Shown: positions 33,567-40,933 of the stretch, in pieces
How positions within the stretch are numbered: position 1 is the first letter of the stretch
How the letters are laid out: every line of letters begins with the position of its first letter
NCBI GenBank assembly: GCA_017544285.1
Contig: JAFYEL010000115.1
Coordinates: forward strand, 1 to 40,933
Source: Lachnospiraceae bacterium
GTDB lineage: Bacteria > Bacillota > Clostridia > Lachnospirales > Lachnospiraceae
Length of the DNA stretch: 40,933 bases
Direction of reading: 5' to 3'
Notes under the pieces: model-generated
What the model was told of the DNA's origin: nothing
The model's database searches: none
What the model saw: the letters and a program-made list of their open reading frames with translations, nothing else
Program-made: the position numbers and the translations under genes

Positions 33567-36500
33567 TTTTCACTTATCCTCGAATGCAGTTCCTGAAGCG
33601 ACCTCACCTCGCCCTGAGGATTGGTCTTTATGTAGTGTATGCCCTCCGCGGTGACCTTTGCTGCGGCTACCGTGGTGATGTAGGGCGTCTTTGCCTTGAT
33701 GGCTGCCTTGCGCAGATAGCTGTCGTCGTGTACGCTCTCCTTTTTGCCCACGGGGGAGTTGATGATCAGTGAGAACTCGCCGTTAGTGATCATATCGCAG
33801 ATATTGGGTCTGCCCTCGTAGAGCTTTTTAACCTTGATAGAGGGAACTCCCGCAGCCTCAAGGGCCGCATGGTTTCCGGAGGTTGCGTATACGGTGAAGC
33901 CGTCCTGTGAAAGGCTTCTTGCGATGGAGATCATCTCCTCTTTATCCTTGTTGTTTACGGATATCAGCACGTTGCCCTCAAGCGGAAGCTTTGACTGAAC
34001 GGCCTCCTGTGCCTTGAAGAACGCCTCGCCGTAGGAATCCGAAAGTCCCAGTACCTCTCCGGTGGAGCGCATCTCGGGTCCGAGAACGGGATCAACCTCG
34101 GGGAACATGTTGAAGGGGAAGGCTGCCTCCTTTACTCCGTAGTAAGGGATATTCCTCTCCTTGAGATCCTTGAGGGGTGAAGGACGTCCAGTGATGGATG
34201 AGGTTGCGATGTCCGTTGCCAGCGGCACCATGCGGATGTCGCAGACCTTTGATACCAGCGGCACCGTACGGGATGCTCTGGGGTTTGCCTCCAGTACGAA
34301 GACCTTGCCGTTTTCGATGGCGTACTGCATGTTCATAAGTCCCTTTACATGCATCTGCTCCGCTATCCTTCTGGTGTAGTCCTTTATAACCTCTACGTTT
34401 TCGGGGCTGATGTGCACCGAGGGAATGATGCAGGCCGAGTCGCCGGAATGTACTCCCGCCAGCTCTATATGCTCCATTACCGCGGGAACAAAGGCGTGCT
34501 CTCCGTCGGCTATGGCGTCTGCCTCGCACTCAAGCGCATGGTTTAAGAATCTGTCTATGAGGATGGGCCTGTCGGGGGTAACTCCCACGGCTGCTCCCAT
34601 GTACTCTCTCATTGATTCGTCGTCGTATACCACTTCCATTCCGCGGCCGCCAAGTACGTAAGAGGGCCTTACCATAACAGGATAGCCGATCTTCTTTGCA
34701 ATAGCGATGGCCTCGTCTGCGGTGGTCGCCATTCCCGACTCGGGCATGGGTATTTCCAGTTTGTCCATCATCTCGCGGAAACGGTCTCAGTCCTCTGCCA
34801 GGTCGATGACCTTGGGTGAAGTGCCGAGGATGGTGACGCCGTTCCTTTCAAGCTCTGCGGCGATGTTGAGAGGAGTCTGGCCGCCGAACTGCGCGATGAC
34901 GCCCAGGGGCTTTTCCTTGTTGTAGATACTCAGCACATCCTCAACCGTCAGAGGCTCGAAGTAAAGCTTGTCGGAGGTGTCGTAATCCGTGGATACGGTC
35001 TCAGGGTTGCAGTTTACGATTATGGTCTCAAAGCCCAGCTTTTTCAGGGCCATGGCTGCATGTACGCAGCAGTAGTCGAACTCTATACCCTGTCCGATCC
35101 TGTTGGGTCCGCCGCCCAGGATCATGATCTTTTTGGTATCGGTGTTTACGGGGTTTTTGTCCTCTCCGTTGTAGGTAGAGAAATAGTAGGCCGAGTTTTC
35201 GGTGCCGGACACATGAACGCCCTCCCACCTCTGGGAAACTCCCAGTTCAAGCCTTTTGTTCCTGATTTCGCTCTCGGAAACCTTGAGGATGTCCGCAAGA
35301 TATCTGTCGGAGAAACCGTTCTTCTTGGCGCTGATAAGAGCCTCGTTGGCGGGAAGCTTTCCTTCGCTCTTTTTAAGCTCTTCCTCTTCAAGTACAAGCT
35401 CCTTCATCTGGGTGAGGAAGTATTTCTTTACCTTTGTGATCTCGTGGATCTCGTCCTCGGTGGCTCCGGCTCTCAGTGCCTCGTAGATGAGGAAGTATCT
35501 CTCGGAGCTGGGTGTGGCAAGGGCCTTCAGAAGCTCTGCCTTGCTCATGGTATCGAAGTTCTTTGCGTGGCCCAGACCGTAGCGCCCGTTCTCAAGGGAA
35601 CGGATGGCCTTCTGGAAGGCTTCCTTGAAGGTCTTACCTATGCTCATGACCTCGCCTACCGCACGCATCTGTGTGCCGAGCTTGTCCTCAACGCCCTTGA
35701 ACTTCTCAAAGGCCCAACGGGCAAACTTGATCACCACGTAATCTCCGTCGGGAACGTATTTATCCAGTGTACCGTACTTGCCGCAGGGAATTTCGGAAAG
35801 GGTGAGGCCCGTGGCCAGCATTGCCGAGACCAGTGCGATGGGGAAGCCCGTAGCCTTTGAGGCAAGGGCGGATGAACGTGAGGTACGGGGGTTGATCTCT
35901 ATTACGATGATCCTGTCGTCCACGGGGTTGTGGGCGAACTGTACGTTGGTACCTCCGATGACCTGTACGGAATCGACTATCTTGTAAGCCTGCTCCTGGA
36001 GACGCTTCTGTACGTCCTCGGAGATGGTGAGCATGGGCGCCGAGCAGAAGGAATCGCCGGTGTGAACGCCCATGGGATCTATGTTTTCGATGAAGCAGAC
36101 GGTGATCATATTGCCGTCCGCATCCCTTACTACCTCGAGCTCAAGCTCCTCCCAGCCGAGGATGGACTCCTCCACCAGAACCTGTCCCACCAGGGAGGCC
36201 TGAAGGCCTCTGGCACAGACTGTGCTCAGCTCCTCTTTGTTGTATACGAGGCCGCCGCCGGCACCGCCCATGGTGTAGGCAGGGCGGAGAACAACGGGAT
36301 ATCCCAGCTTATCGGCTATGCCCAGGGCCTCCTCAACGGAGTAGGCAACCTGTGAGCGGGCCATCTCTATGCCCAGGCTGTTCATTGTGTTCTTGAACTC
36401 TATCCTGTCCTCGCCTCTCTCGATGGCGTCGACCTGTACGCCGATGACCTTAACGTTGTATTTATCAAGGATGCCCTTCTTTGCAAGCTCGGAACATAAA

Positions 36501-36790
36501 TTAAGTCCCGACTGTCCTCCGAGGTTGGGGAGCAGCGCATCGGGACGTTCTTTTTTAATTATCATCTCGAGTCTCTCGACATTGAGGGGCTCGATATATG
36601 TAACATCCGCGGTCTCGGGATCGGTCATTATGGTGGCGGGATTGGAGTTTACCAGTACTATCTCATAGCCCAGCTTGCGAAGAGCCTTGCAGGCCTGGGT
36701 ACCGGAATAATCAAACTCACAGGCCTGTCCGATAATGATGGGACCCGAGCCGATGATGAGCACTTTATGGATATCTGTTCTTTTGGGCAT
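33563..36790 (-). pseudogene. carB: Carbamoyl-phosphate synthase large chain, interrupted by an in-frame TGA
   Basis: CarB makes carbamoyl phosphate from bicarbonate, ATP and ammonia supplied by CarA, for arginine and pyrimidine synthesis. Without the internal stop the gene would encode about 1075 residues, the normal length. The first 667 residues (MPKRTDIHKVLIIGSGPIII, first ATP-grasp, oligomerisation domain, second pre-ATP-grasp domain) end GTSPKVIDLAED, then TGA, then DRFREMMDKLEI in the same frame and the second ATP-grasp and allosteric domains. Relatives have Arg at the TGA, so one base change (CGA or AGA to TGA) explains it. No carA is adjacent. The ATG is preceded by AGGAGG; the frame is open 12 residues further up without a ribosome site. 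Alternatives: sequencing error, or two polypeptides by re-initiation at the ATG-ATG 15 bases after the TGA. Confidence 0.9.
34787..34789 (-). other. carB: In-frame TGA codon interrupting carB
   Basis: Codon 668 of carB reads TGA between GAC and GAC. The frame is conserved on both sides, so there is no frameshift. The genes rsmD, lspA and the HD-GYP gene in this window end at TGA, so the codon is an ordinary stop in this organism. Confidence 0.95.
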
Positions 36791-36824
36791 AGCATACCTC
36801 CTGTTCCTAAACCAAAACTGATAC

Positions 36825-36854
36825 ATTTTACCATTCTTTCGGTGGTTTAGTCAA
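36825..36854 (-). promoter_or_regulatory. Promoter of carB and possibly the whole elongation operon
   Basis: Leftward -35 TTGACT (36849-36854) and -10 TAAAAT (36825-36830), each one mismatch from consensus, at 18-base spacing. The leader before the carB ATG is only about 30 bases, too short for a PyrR- or arginine-type attenuator. Confidence 0.72.
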
Positions 36855-36883
36855 TTGGAATGTGGCCTCGTCAGTTCACTTTC

Positions 36884-37225
36884 TCATATAAAATCTTCCC
36901 TCATGGGGCTGAAGATATCAAGCAGGATGCCTTCTTCAAGACAGACGCAGCCATGCTCGATGCCATCCCTCTTAAGCAGGGTATCACCGGCTTTGACCAC
37001 CTTTTTCTCATCGCCGATGGTAAACTCAAAGCTCCCCGATACCGCGTATGTGATCTGGGTGTGGGGATGATGGTGAAGGGCCCCCACCGCACCCTTTTCA
37101 AAATGGTTTTCCACAGTCATGAGGCCGTCCGTGTAGGCCAGGACCTTGCGTACTACGCCTTCCCCCGCCTTTTCTCCGTCGATCTCGGAATTAAATACCC
37201 ATTTTTCGTTTTTAACAGTCTTCAT
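36884..37225 (-). CDS. Small cupin-domain protein
   Basis: A 113-residue single-domain cupin. Motif 1 is HHHPHTQITYAVSG (histidines that bind a metal), motif 2 is AGDTLLKRDGIEHG, and the protein opens MKTVKNEKWVFNSEIDGEKA. Small cupins of this kind bind a metal and sugars, acids or other small ligands, or act as isomerases or dioxygenases; the substrate cannot be told from sequence. The ATG has GGGAGG eight bases upstream; the open frame extends 23 residues further without support. The AT-rich 70 bases upstream may hold a promoter but no convincing -35/-10 pair was found. Confidence 0.85.
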   Translation of the reverse strand: MKTVKNEKWVFNSEIDGEKAGEGVVRKVLAYTDGLMTVENHFEKGAVGALHHHPHTQITYAVSGSFEFTIGDEKKVVKAGDTLLKRDGIEHGCVCLEEGILLDIFSPMREDFI

Positions 37226-37297
37226 TTCATTTGCCTCCCTGAAGATCTCTTTTAACAACAGGTTCAGTTTAATATAAATAATACCGGAATGCAAAAG

Positions 37298-37951
37298 TTA
37301 CAGCATTGAAAGGGATTTGAAATCCGCGTTGAGAAATCTTCCCCTGAAGATCCCGGCACTTTTTTCAAGTTCCGAAAGCACCTCCGGCGTCACATTGAAG
37401 GAAAACAGCTTTTCTACCCTGGTCGCGGCTATATGGTTTATGGCGTTCACCGCCCCAACCGACAGGTCGGGAACCGCCGAGGCCCCGGGGAATTCCCCGT
37501 TCACGGCTATGGCCTTCATCTCAAAGGCACATCGCACCAGCCTGGGATCGATGGAAGAAGTCTTTGCCACTATCTTTTCCAGCATACGCAGGGACACGTA
37601 AAGCAGGGAGAGCATCTGTCTTTCGTCAAGATTCTCCCTGGTGTAATAGTCCGCCACCTCGAGGAAATACATGCCCAGGCATGATATATCAAAATCGGTC
37701 CTTAAGGCCTCGAAATAGTTCTCAACCCTCAGATTGAGCAGGGAGTAGGCATCCCTCGAGGGGAAGAGGTCGAACTCACCGAAGGTAAAAGGGGAGCAGG
37801 CGGCCAGGTGTCTGCTGCCCTGCCGTCTTACTCCCCTTGCAAAAACGGTGATCTTTCCGAAATCCGAGGAAAGCACCACAAGCCTCTTGTCGTACTCTCC
37901 CAGATTTGAGGTTTTAAGTATGATACCCTTTGTGGTAACGTGTTCGTTCAT
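37298..37951 (-). CDS. recO: DNA repair protein RecO
   Basis: Recombination mediator that, with RecR, loads RecA on gaps covered by single-strand-binding protein. The 217 residues show the N-terminal OB fold (VTTKGIILKTSNLGEYDKRL, KITVFARGVRRQGSRH, LFPSRDAYSLLNL) and the helical C-terminal domain. Most Firmicute RecO proteins are about 240-255 residues and carry a CxxC-type zinc finger after the middle helices; here the equivalent stretch (VNGEFPGASAVPDLSVGAV) has no cysteine and is shorter. It overlaps era by 4 bases, the usual era-recO order. Confidence 0.93.
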   Translation of the reverse strand: MNEHVTTKGIILKTSNLGEYDKRLVVLSSDFGKITVFARGVRRQGSRHLAACSPFTFGEFDLFPSRDAYSLLNLRVENYFEALRTDFDISCLGMYFLEVADYYTRENLDERQMLSLLYVSLRMLEKIVAKTSSIDPRLVRCAFEMKAIAVNGEFPGASAVPDLSVGAVNAINHIAATRVEKLFSFNVTPEVLSELEKSAGIFRGRFLNADFKSLSML

Positions 37952-38850
37952 TCCTGTGTATCTTTAGGGTTATAACCATAGTTCTTCATGAGAAGCTCGG
38001 AATCTCTCCAGTCCTTCTTAACCTTTACCCAGAGCTTCAGGTTTACCTGACAGGCCAGCAGCCCCTCGATCTGCTCCCTTGCCTTGGTGCCGATCTTTTT
38101 CAGCATGCTTCCGCCCTTGCCGATGATGATGCCCTTGTGGCTGTCCCTCTCGCAGATGATGGTGGCGTCTATGTTGACTATCTTAGGGGTTTCCTTCATG
38201 GACTCGATGACAACGGCGATGCCGTGGGGGATCTCGTCGGAGAGCTGGCGAAGGGCCTGTTCCCTGACCATCTCGGCCACTATCTGCCTCTCGGGCTGGT
38301 CCGTCACCGTGTCTTCGTCGTAAAAGGGAACGCCCTCGGGAATGTATCTGAATATGGTGTCCACAAGCTCCTGCCTGTTTGTGCCCTTAAGGGCTGAGAC
38401 GGGGACGATCTCGTTAAAATCAAAGGCCTGCCTGTAGGTCTCGATAAAGTGGAACACCTCTTCCTTTTTCACTGTGTCTATCTTGTTTATCACGAGGATG
38501 ACCGGAACCTTTGCCTTTTCAAGCTGTTCCATGATATGTCTTTCACCGGCGCCAATGAAATCCGAGGGCTCCACTAAAAAGAGCACCACATCCACATCCT
38601 TAAGGGTGTGCTGTGCCACGGAGACCATGTACTCTCCCAGCTTATTCTTTGCCTTGTGGATACCGGGGGTGTCAAGAAATACTATCTGCCCTCTCTTTTC
38701 CGTGTAGACTGTCTGTATTCTGTTCCTTGTGGTCTGGGGCTTGGAGCTGGTGATGGCTATCTTCATGCCGATGACCGAATTCATCAGGGTGGATTTACCC
38801 ACATTCGGTCTGCCTATCAGCGCCGCAAAGCCCGCCTTCTGTTTTTCCAT
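37948..38850 (-). CDS. era: GTPase Era
   Basis: Essential Ras-like GTPase that binds the 3' end of 16S rRNA during 30S maturation. The 300-residue protein has G1 GRPNVGKST (residues 13-21), switch II/G3 DTPG, G4 NKID and a C-terminal KH RNA-binding domain with IIIGKGGSMLKKIGTKAREQ. The length is typical. It begins 3 bases after the stop of the M16C peptidase gene and ends in a 4-base overlap with recO. Confidence 0.97.
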   Translation of the reverse strand: MEKQKAGFAALIGRPNVGKSTLMNSVIGMKIAITSSKPQTTRNRIQTVYTEKRGQIVFLDTPGIHKAKNKLGEYMVSVAQHTLKDVDVVLFLVEPSDFIGAGERHIMEQLEKAKVPVILVINKIDTVKKEEVFHFIETYRQAFDFNEIVPVSALKGTNRQELVDTIFRYIPEGVPFYDEDTVTDQPERQIVAEMVREQALRQLSDEIPHGIAVVIESMKETPKIVNIDATIICERDSHKGIIIGKGGSMLKKIGTKAREQIEGLLACQVNLKLWVKVKKDWRDSELLMKNYGYNPKDTQE

Positions 38851-38853
38851 ATG

Positions 38854-40933
38854 CTAAAAAAGGTTCTTAACCTTGTTGAAAAGTTCTTTTTCCTCGTTGA
38901 TACGCTCTTCTCCGCCAACCACGCAGATGTATCCCGGATCCGTCAGGGCCCTCACATAGGGTGCCAGGGATCTGACCGTTTCTTTGTCGGTGGAAAGGAT
39001 CTCGTCTCTCTCCTTCTGGATGCTCTCAAAAGAGCGGCCCACCACAAACTGGGCAAGGCCACGGTCGCACCTCATCTTGGGAGTGAGTGGCGTGTCAACC
39101 ACTGCCATGGTACCTATGATATACTTGCTCATATCCCTGTCCGAGGCGTCAAAGTTCTCGACATAGGATGCGGCGTTTTTGTAGACGTAGTAAGTCTTTC
39201 CGATATTGGGATCCCTGTAGGATACCATGAAGGAATCGCCGTTCCTTCCGAAGCCGGACATACAGCCGTAGGCTCCGCCCTTGACCCTCACGTTTATCCA
39301 CAGGTAATCGTAGCCCAGTATGGTCTTAAGCACCCTCAGTGCACCGTTGTACTCAAGGCCCGCAGCCTTGAAATTGCCTGCCATTGCTGCGTACTGTACC
39401 ATGGATGAGCTCTTGAATCCCTCGTTCTTCTTCTCGTGGGGCAGCTCGATCTTTGTGGCAGGGTGAGGCGCATCCGACAGCTTTTCCATAAAGGCAGGTA
39501 TGCGGTCCATCACCTTTTTAAGTGCCTCCCTGCTGCCTCCGATGCTGACGATCAGGTTGTCCCTTCCGAAGATCATGGGGATCACCTGTGTAAACTTTTC
39601 GGTAAGCTCCTGCTTTTTATTGTCGAAATCCTCCAGCAGTCCGTCGATGAACCGGTAGAACTCATAGCCGCCGGTCATATCCTCGTAAAGGGAGGAATCC
39701 GAGAAATATCCCATGGCGCGCTTGGAAGCCATGGAGTGCCCGGATGAGAGCATAGCCATCTGCATGCGGCTCTTCATCATCTGGAGCATTTCCTTTATCC
39801 TCACATACTCATCCAGCTTTGAGAAAAAAATGATCTCTTCTATCATGTCAAAGGCGAAATCCGTCATGTCCATGAGCATCTTTGCATCAACCTCGATGGC
39901 GGGTACTATCATATCCTCACGGTTGTACACGGACTGGGTCACGGTGATGCCGCCGGTCTTTGAGTTTATCTCGTTGGCAAGGTCAAAGTAGGAATACCTT
40001 TCGGTGGAAACCATGCCGTAAAGTGACCGAAGGAGAGCCGCATAACAGGCCAGCTCCATGGGTATAGATCTGATGTCAAAAAGCAGGGTCAGGTAGCTGA
40101 TACCGTTGGTATTCACAGCGTGGTAAAGGTATCTCACCCCGTCCTTTTCGATGAGCTCATTGTCGATGGGCTTTGCCTTTTTCTCAATGTCGGAAACCTT
40201 GAGCATGGGGATGGAGGCAAGCTCCTCCGGTGTGGAAGGCTCCTCCTGGTATTTCTTAAGGGCCGCGGTTTTTTTGGCAAGCTCCTTTATCTGTGTATCG
40301 GAAAGGCCCGCCTTGTACTCTTCCATCTTCGAGGCAAGGGCCGCCTCCTTCTTCGCGGTAAGACCCTTCCTGGGAACGGAGACTATAACGGCGCTGTGGT
40401 TGTTGTCTATGAGATACTTTCTGATGATCTCTTCGAAGTAACCGGTGGCCGCCTTTTCCTTAAGGAACTCAATGGTCTCGGTGGCGCTGATGTGCATGAA
40501 GGGATCCTTGTCGTCATAGAGCCAGCTGTCAAGGCACTGGAGTCCGTACATCAGACCCTTGGGATAGGCGCCGAAATCAGCCTCGCGGTACTTGAACTCG
40601 AAGTAGTTGATGCCAGCCTCAAGGGATTTTTTATCAACTCCCTTTTCCACTATCTCCTCAAGAGTCTCTCTCACCATGGAGACAAACCTCTCCTTTTCGG
40701 AGGCGTTGGTGTTTTTGATCATAATGGAGAAGTAAGGCTGCAGTACCCCGTTCTCGTAGGAGCTCATGACATCGGAACAGATGCCCGAGCGCAAAAGCTT
40801 TTCCTTAAGAGGAGCTCCCGGTGCCGACAAAAGAACATAATCCACTATCTGGAAGGCCAGGTAAAGCTCGCGGTTTAAGACGGTATCCACCACCCAGGAG
40901 CACTCTATGTAGGTATTATCCTGAGTCTCCTCC
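38854..40933 (-). CDS. M16C-family zinc metallopeptidase, presequence-protease-like (partial)
   Basis: C-terminal two thirds of a large pitrilysin-type peptidase related to PreP/Cym1/HypA. The frame continues unbroken to the right edge, where the translation reads EETQDNTYIECSWVVDTVLN, so the apparent GTG start at 40893 is internal and the catalytic HxxEH domain lies outside the window. The visible part of about 690 residues contains the M16C-associated linker helices (about KAAALASKMEEYKAGLSDTQ region) and the inactive C-terminal half, including GGAYGCMSGFGRNGDSFMVS, a conserved element near the C-terminus, followed by YRDPNIGKTYYVYKNAASY. Such bacterial enzymes probably degrade oligopeptides in the cytoplasm. 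Confidence 0.88.
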   Translation of the reverse strand, partial: EETQDNTYIECSWVVDTVLNRELYLAFQIVDYVLLSAPGAPLKEKLLRSGICSDVMSSYENGVLQPYFSIMIKNTNASEKERFVSMVRETLEEIVEKGVDKKSLEAGINYFEFKYREADFGAYPKGLMYGLQCLDSWLYDDKDPFMHISATETIEFLKEKAATGYFEEIIRKYLIDNNHSAVIVSVPRKGLTAKKEAALASKMEEYKAGLSDTQIKELAKKTAALKKYQEEPSTPEELASIPMLKVSDIEKKAKPIDNELIEKDGVRYLYHAVNTNGISYLTLLFDIRSIPMELACYAALLRSLYGMVSTERYSYFDLANEINSKTGGITVTQSVYNREDMIVPAIEVDAKMLMDMTDFAFDMIEEIIFFSKLDEYVRIKEMLQMMKSRMQMAMLSSGHSMASKRAMGYFSDSSLYEDMTGGYEFYRFIDGLLEDFDNKKQELTEKFTQVIPMIFGRDNLIVSIGGSREALKKVMDRIPAFMEKLSDAPHPATKIELPHEKKNEGFKSSSMVQYAAMAGNFKAAGLEYNGALRVLKTILGYDYLWINVRVKGGAYGCMSGFGRNGDSFMVSYRDPNIGKTYYVYKNAASYVENFDASDRDMSKYIIGTMAVVDTPLTPKMRCDRGLAQFVVGRSFESIQKERDEILSTDKETVRSLAPYVRALTDPGYICVVGGEERINEEKELFNKVKNLF

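Noticed and set aside
33563..34771. The C-terminal carB fragment as an independent gene
   Set aside because: It begins mid-enzyme, lacks its pre-ATP-grasp domain and has no ribosome site at the right distance. Re-initiation remains possible and is noted under carB.
34787..34789. Genetic-code reassignment or selenocysteine at the carB TGA
   Set aside because: TGA ends several genes here at family-typical positions (rsmD, topoisomerase A, lspA, HD-GYP), and the expected residue is Arg, not Trp, Gly, Cys or Sec. No insertion element was recognised downstream.
1..40933. CRISPR arrays, tRNA genes, riboswitches, insertion sequences or phage genes
   Set aside because: No regularly spaced direct repeats, cloverleaf-like sequences, conserved riboswitch cores, transposase or phage motifs were found; intergenic gaps are all well under 300 bases.

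Overview
The window reads as a core-genome segment of an anaerobic Firmicute, most likely family Lachnospiraceae (class Clostridia). The basis is family knowledge plus what is visible: the YloU/YloV-RecG, SepF/YlmE and MreBCD-PBP2-MinC-RodA-MgsA gene orders, a divergent MreB, a Gls24-type protein, Gram-positive signal peptides with no outer-membrane genes, strong Shine-Dalgarno sites and TGA used as an ordinary stop. Thirty-five genes are recognised; all but one lie on the minus strand, so the window is best read from high to low coordinates. No stretch longer than 300 bases lacks a gene, and no tRNA, rRNA, CRISPR array, phage or insertion sequence was seen.

Right part (40933 to 36884): a presequence-protease-like M16C peptidase cut by the window edge, Era, RecO and a small cupin. 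Middle-right (36790 to 25034): one long chain carB-mreB-mreC-mreD-pbp2-minC-rodA-mgsA-dac with overlapping or nearly touching genes. It combines carbamoyl-phosphate synthesis with the cell-elongation machinery. carB is interrupted by a single in-frame TGA, and minD/minE are absent from their usual place after minC.

Middle (24949 to 19170): a small P-loop protein, a HlyD-like membrane protein, YlmE, SepF, then aroB, lspA and an RluA-family pseudouridine synthase. The pseudouridine synthase gene overlaps tail-to-tail with the only plus-strand gene, an HD-GYP-type protein whose HD dyad reads YD. The HD-GYP gene and the leftward operon of a small unknown protein, a DUF2953 protein and a secreted amidase are driven by back-to-back promoters that share one -35 sequence.

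Left (14080 to 1): a YtfJ/GerW-like protein with a coiled-coil J-domain protein, a 1096-residue secreted modular protein, rpmB with its own promoter and terminator, then the chain yloU-fakA-recG-topoisomerase B-topoisomerase A-rsmD-coaD.

I found no complete undescribed defence or mobile system. The best leads are the carB nonsense codon at the head of the elongation operon, the orphan minC, the YD variant HD-GYP protein with its shared divergent promoter, and the duplicated modules of the large secreted protein.
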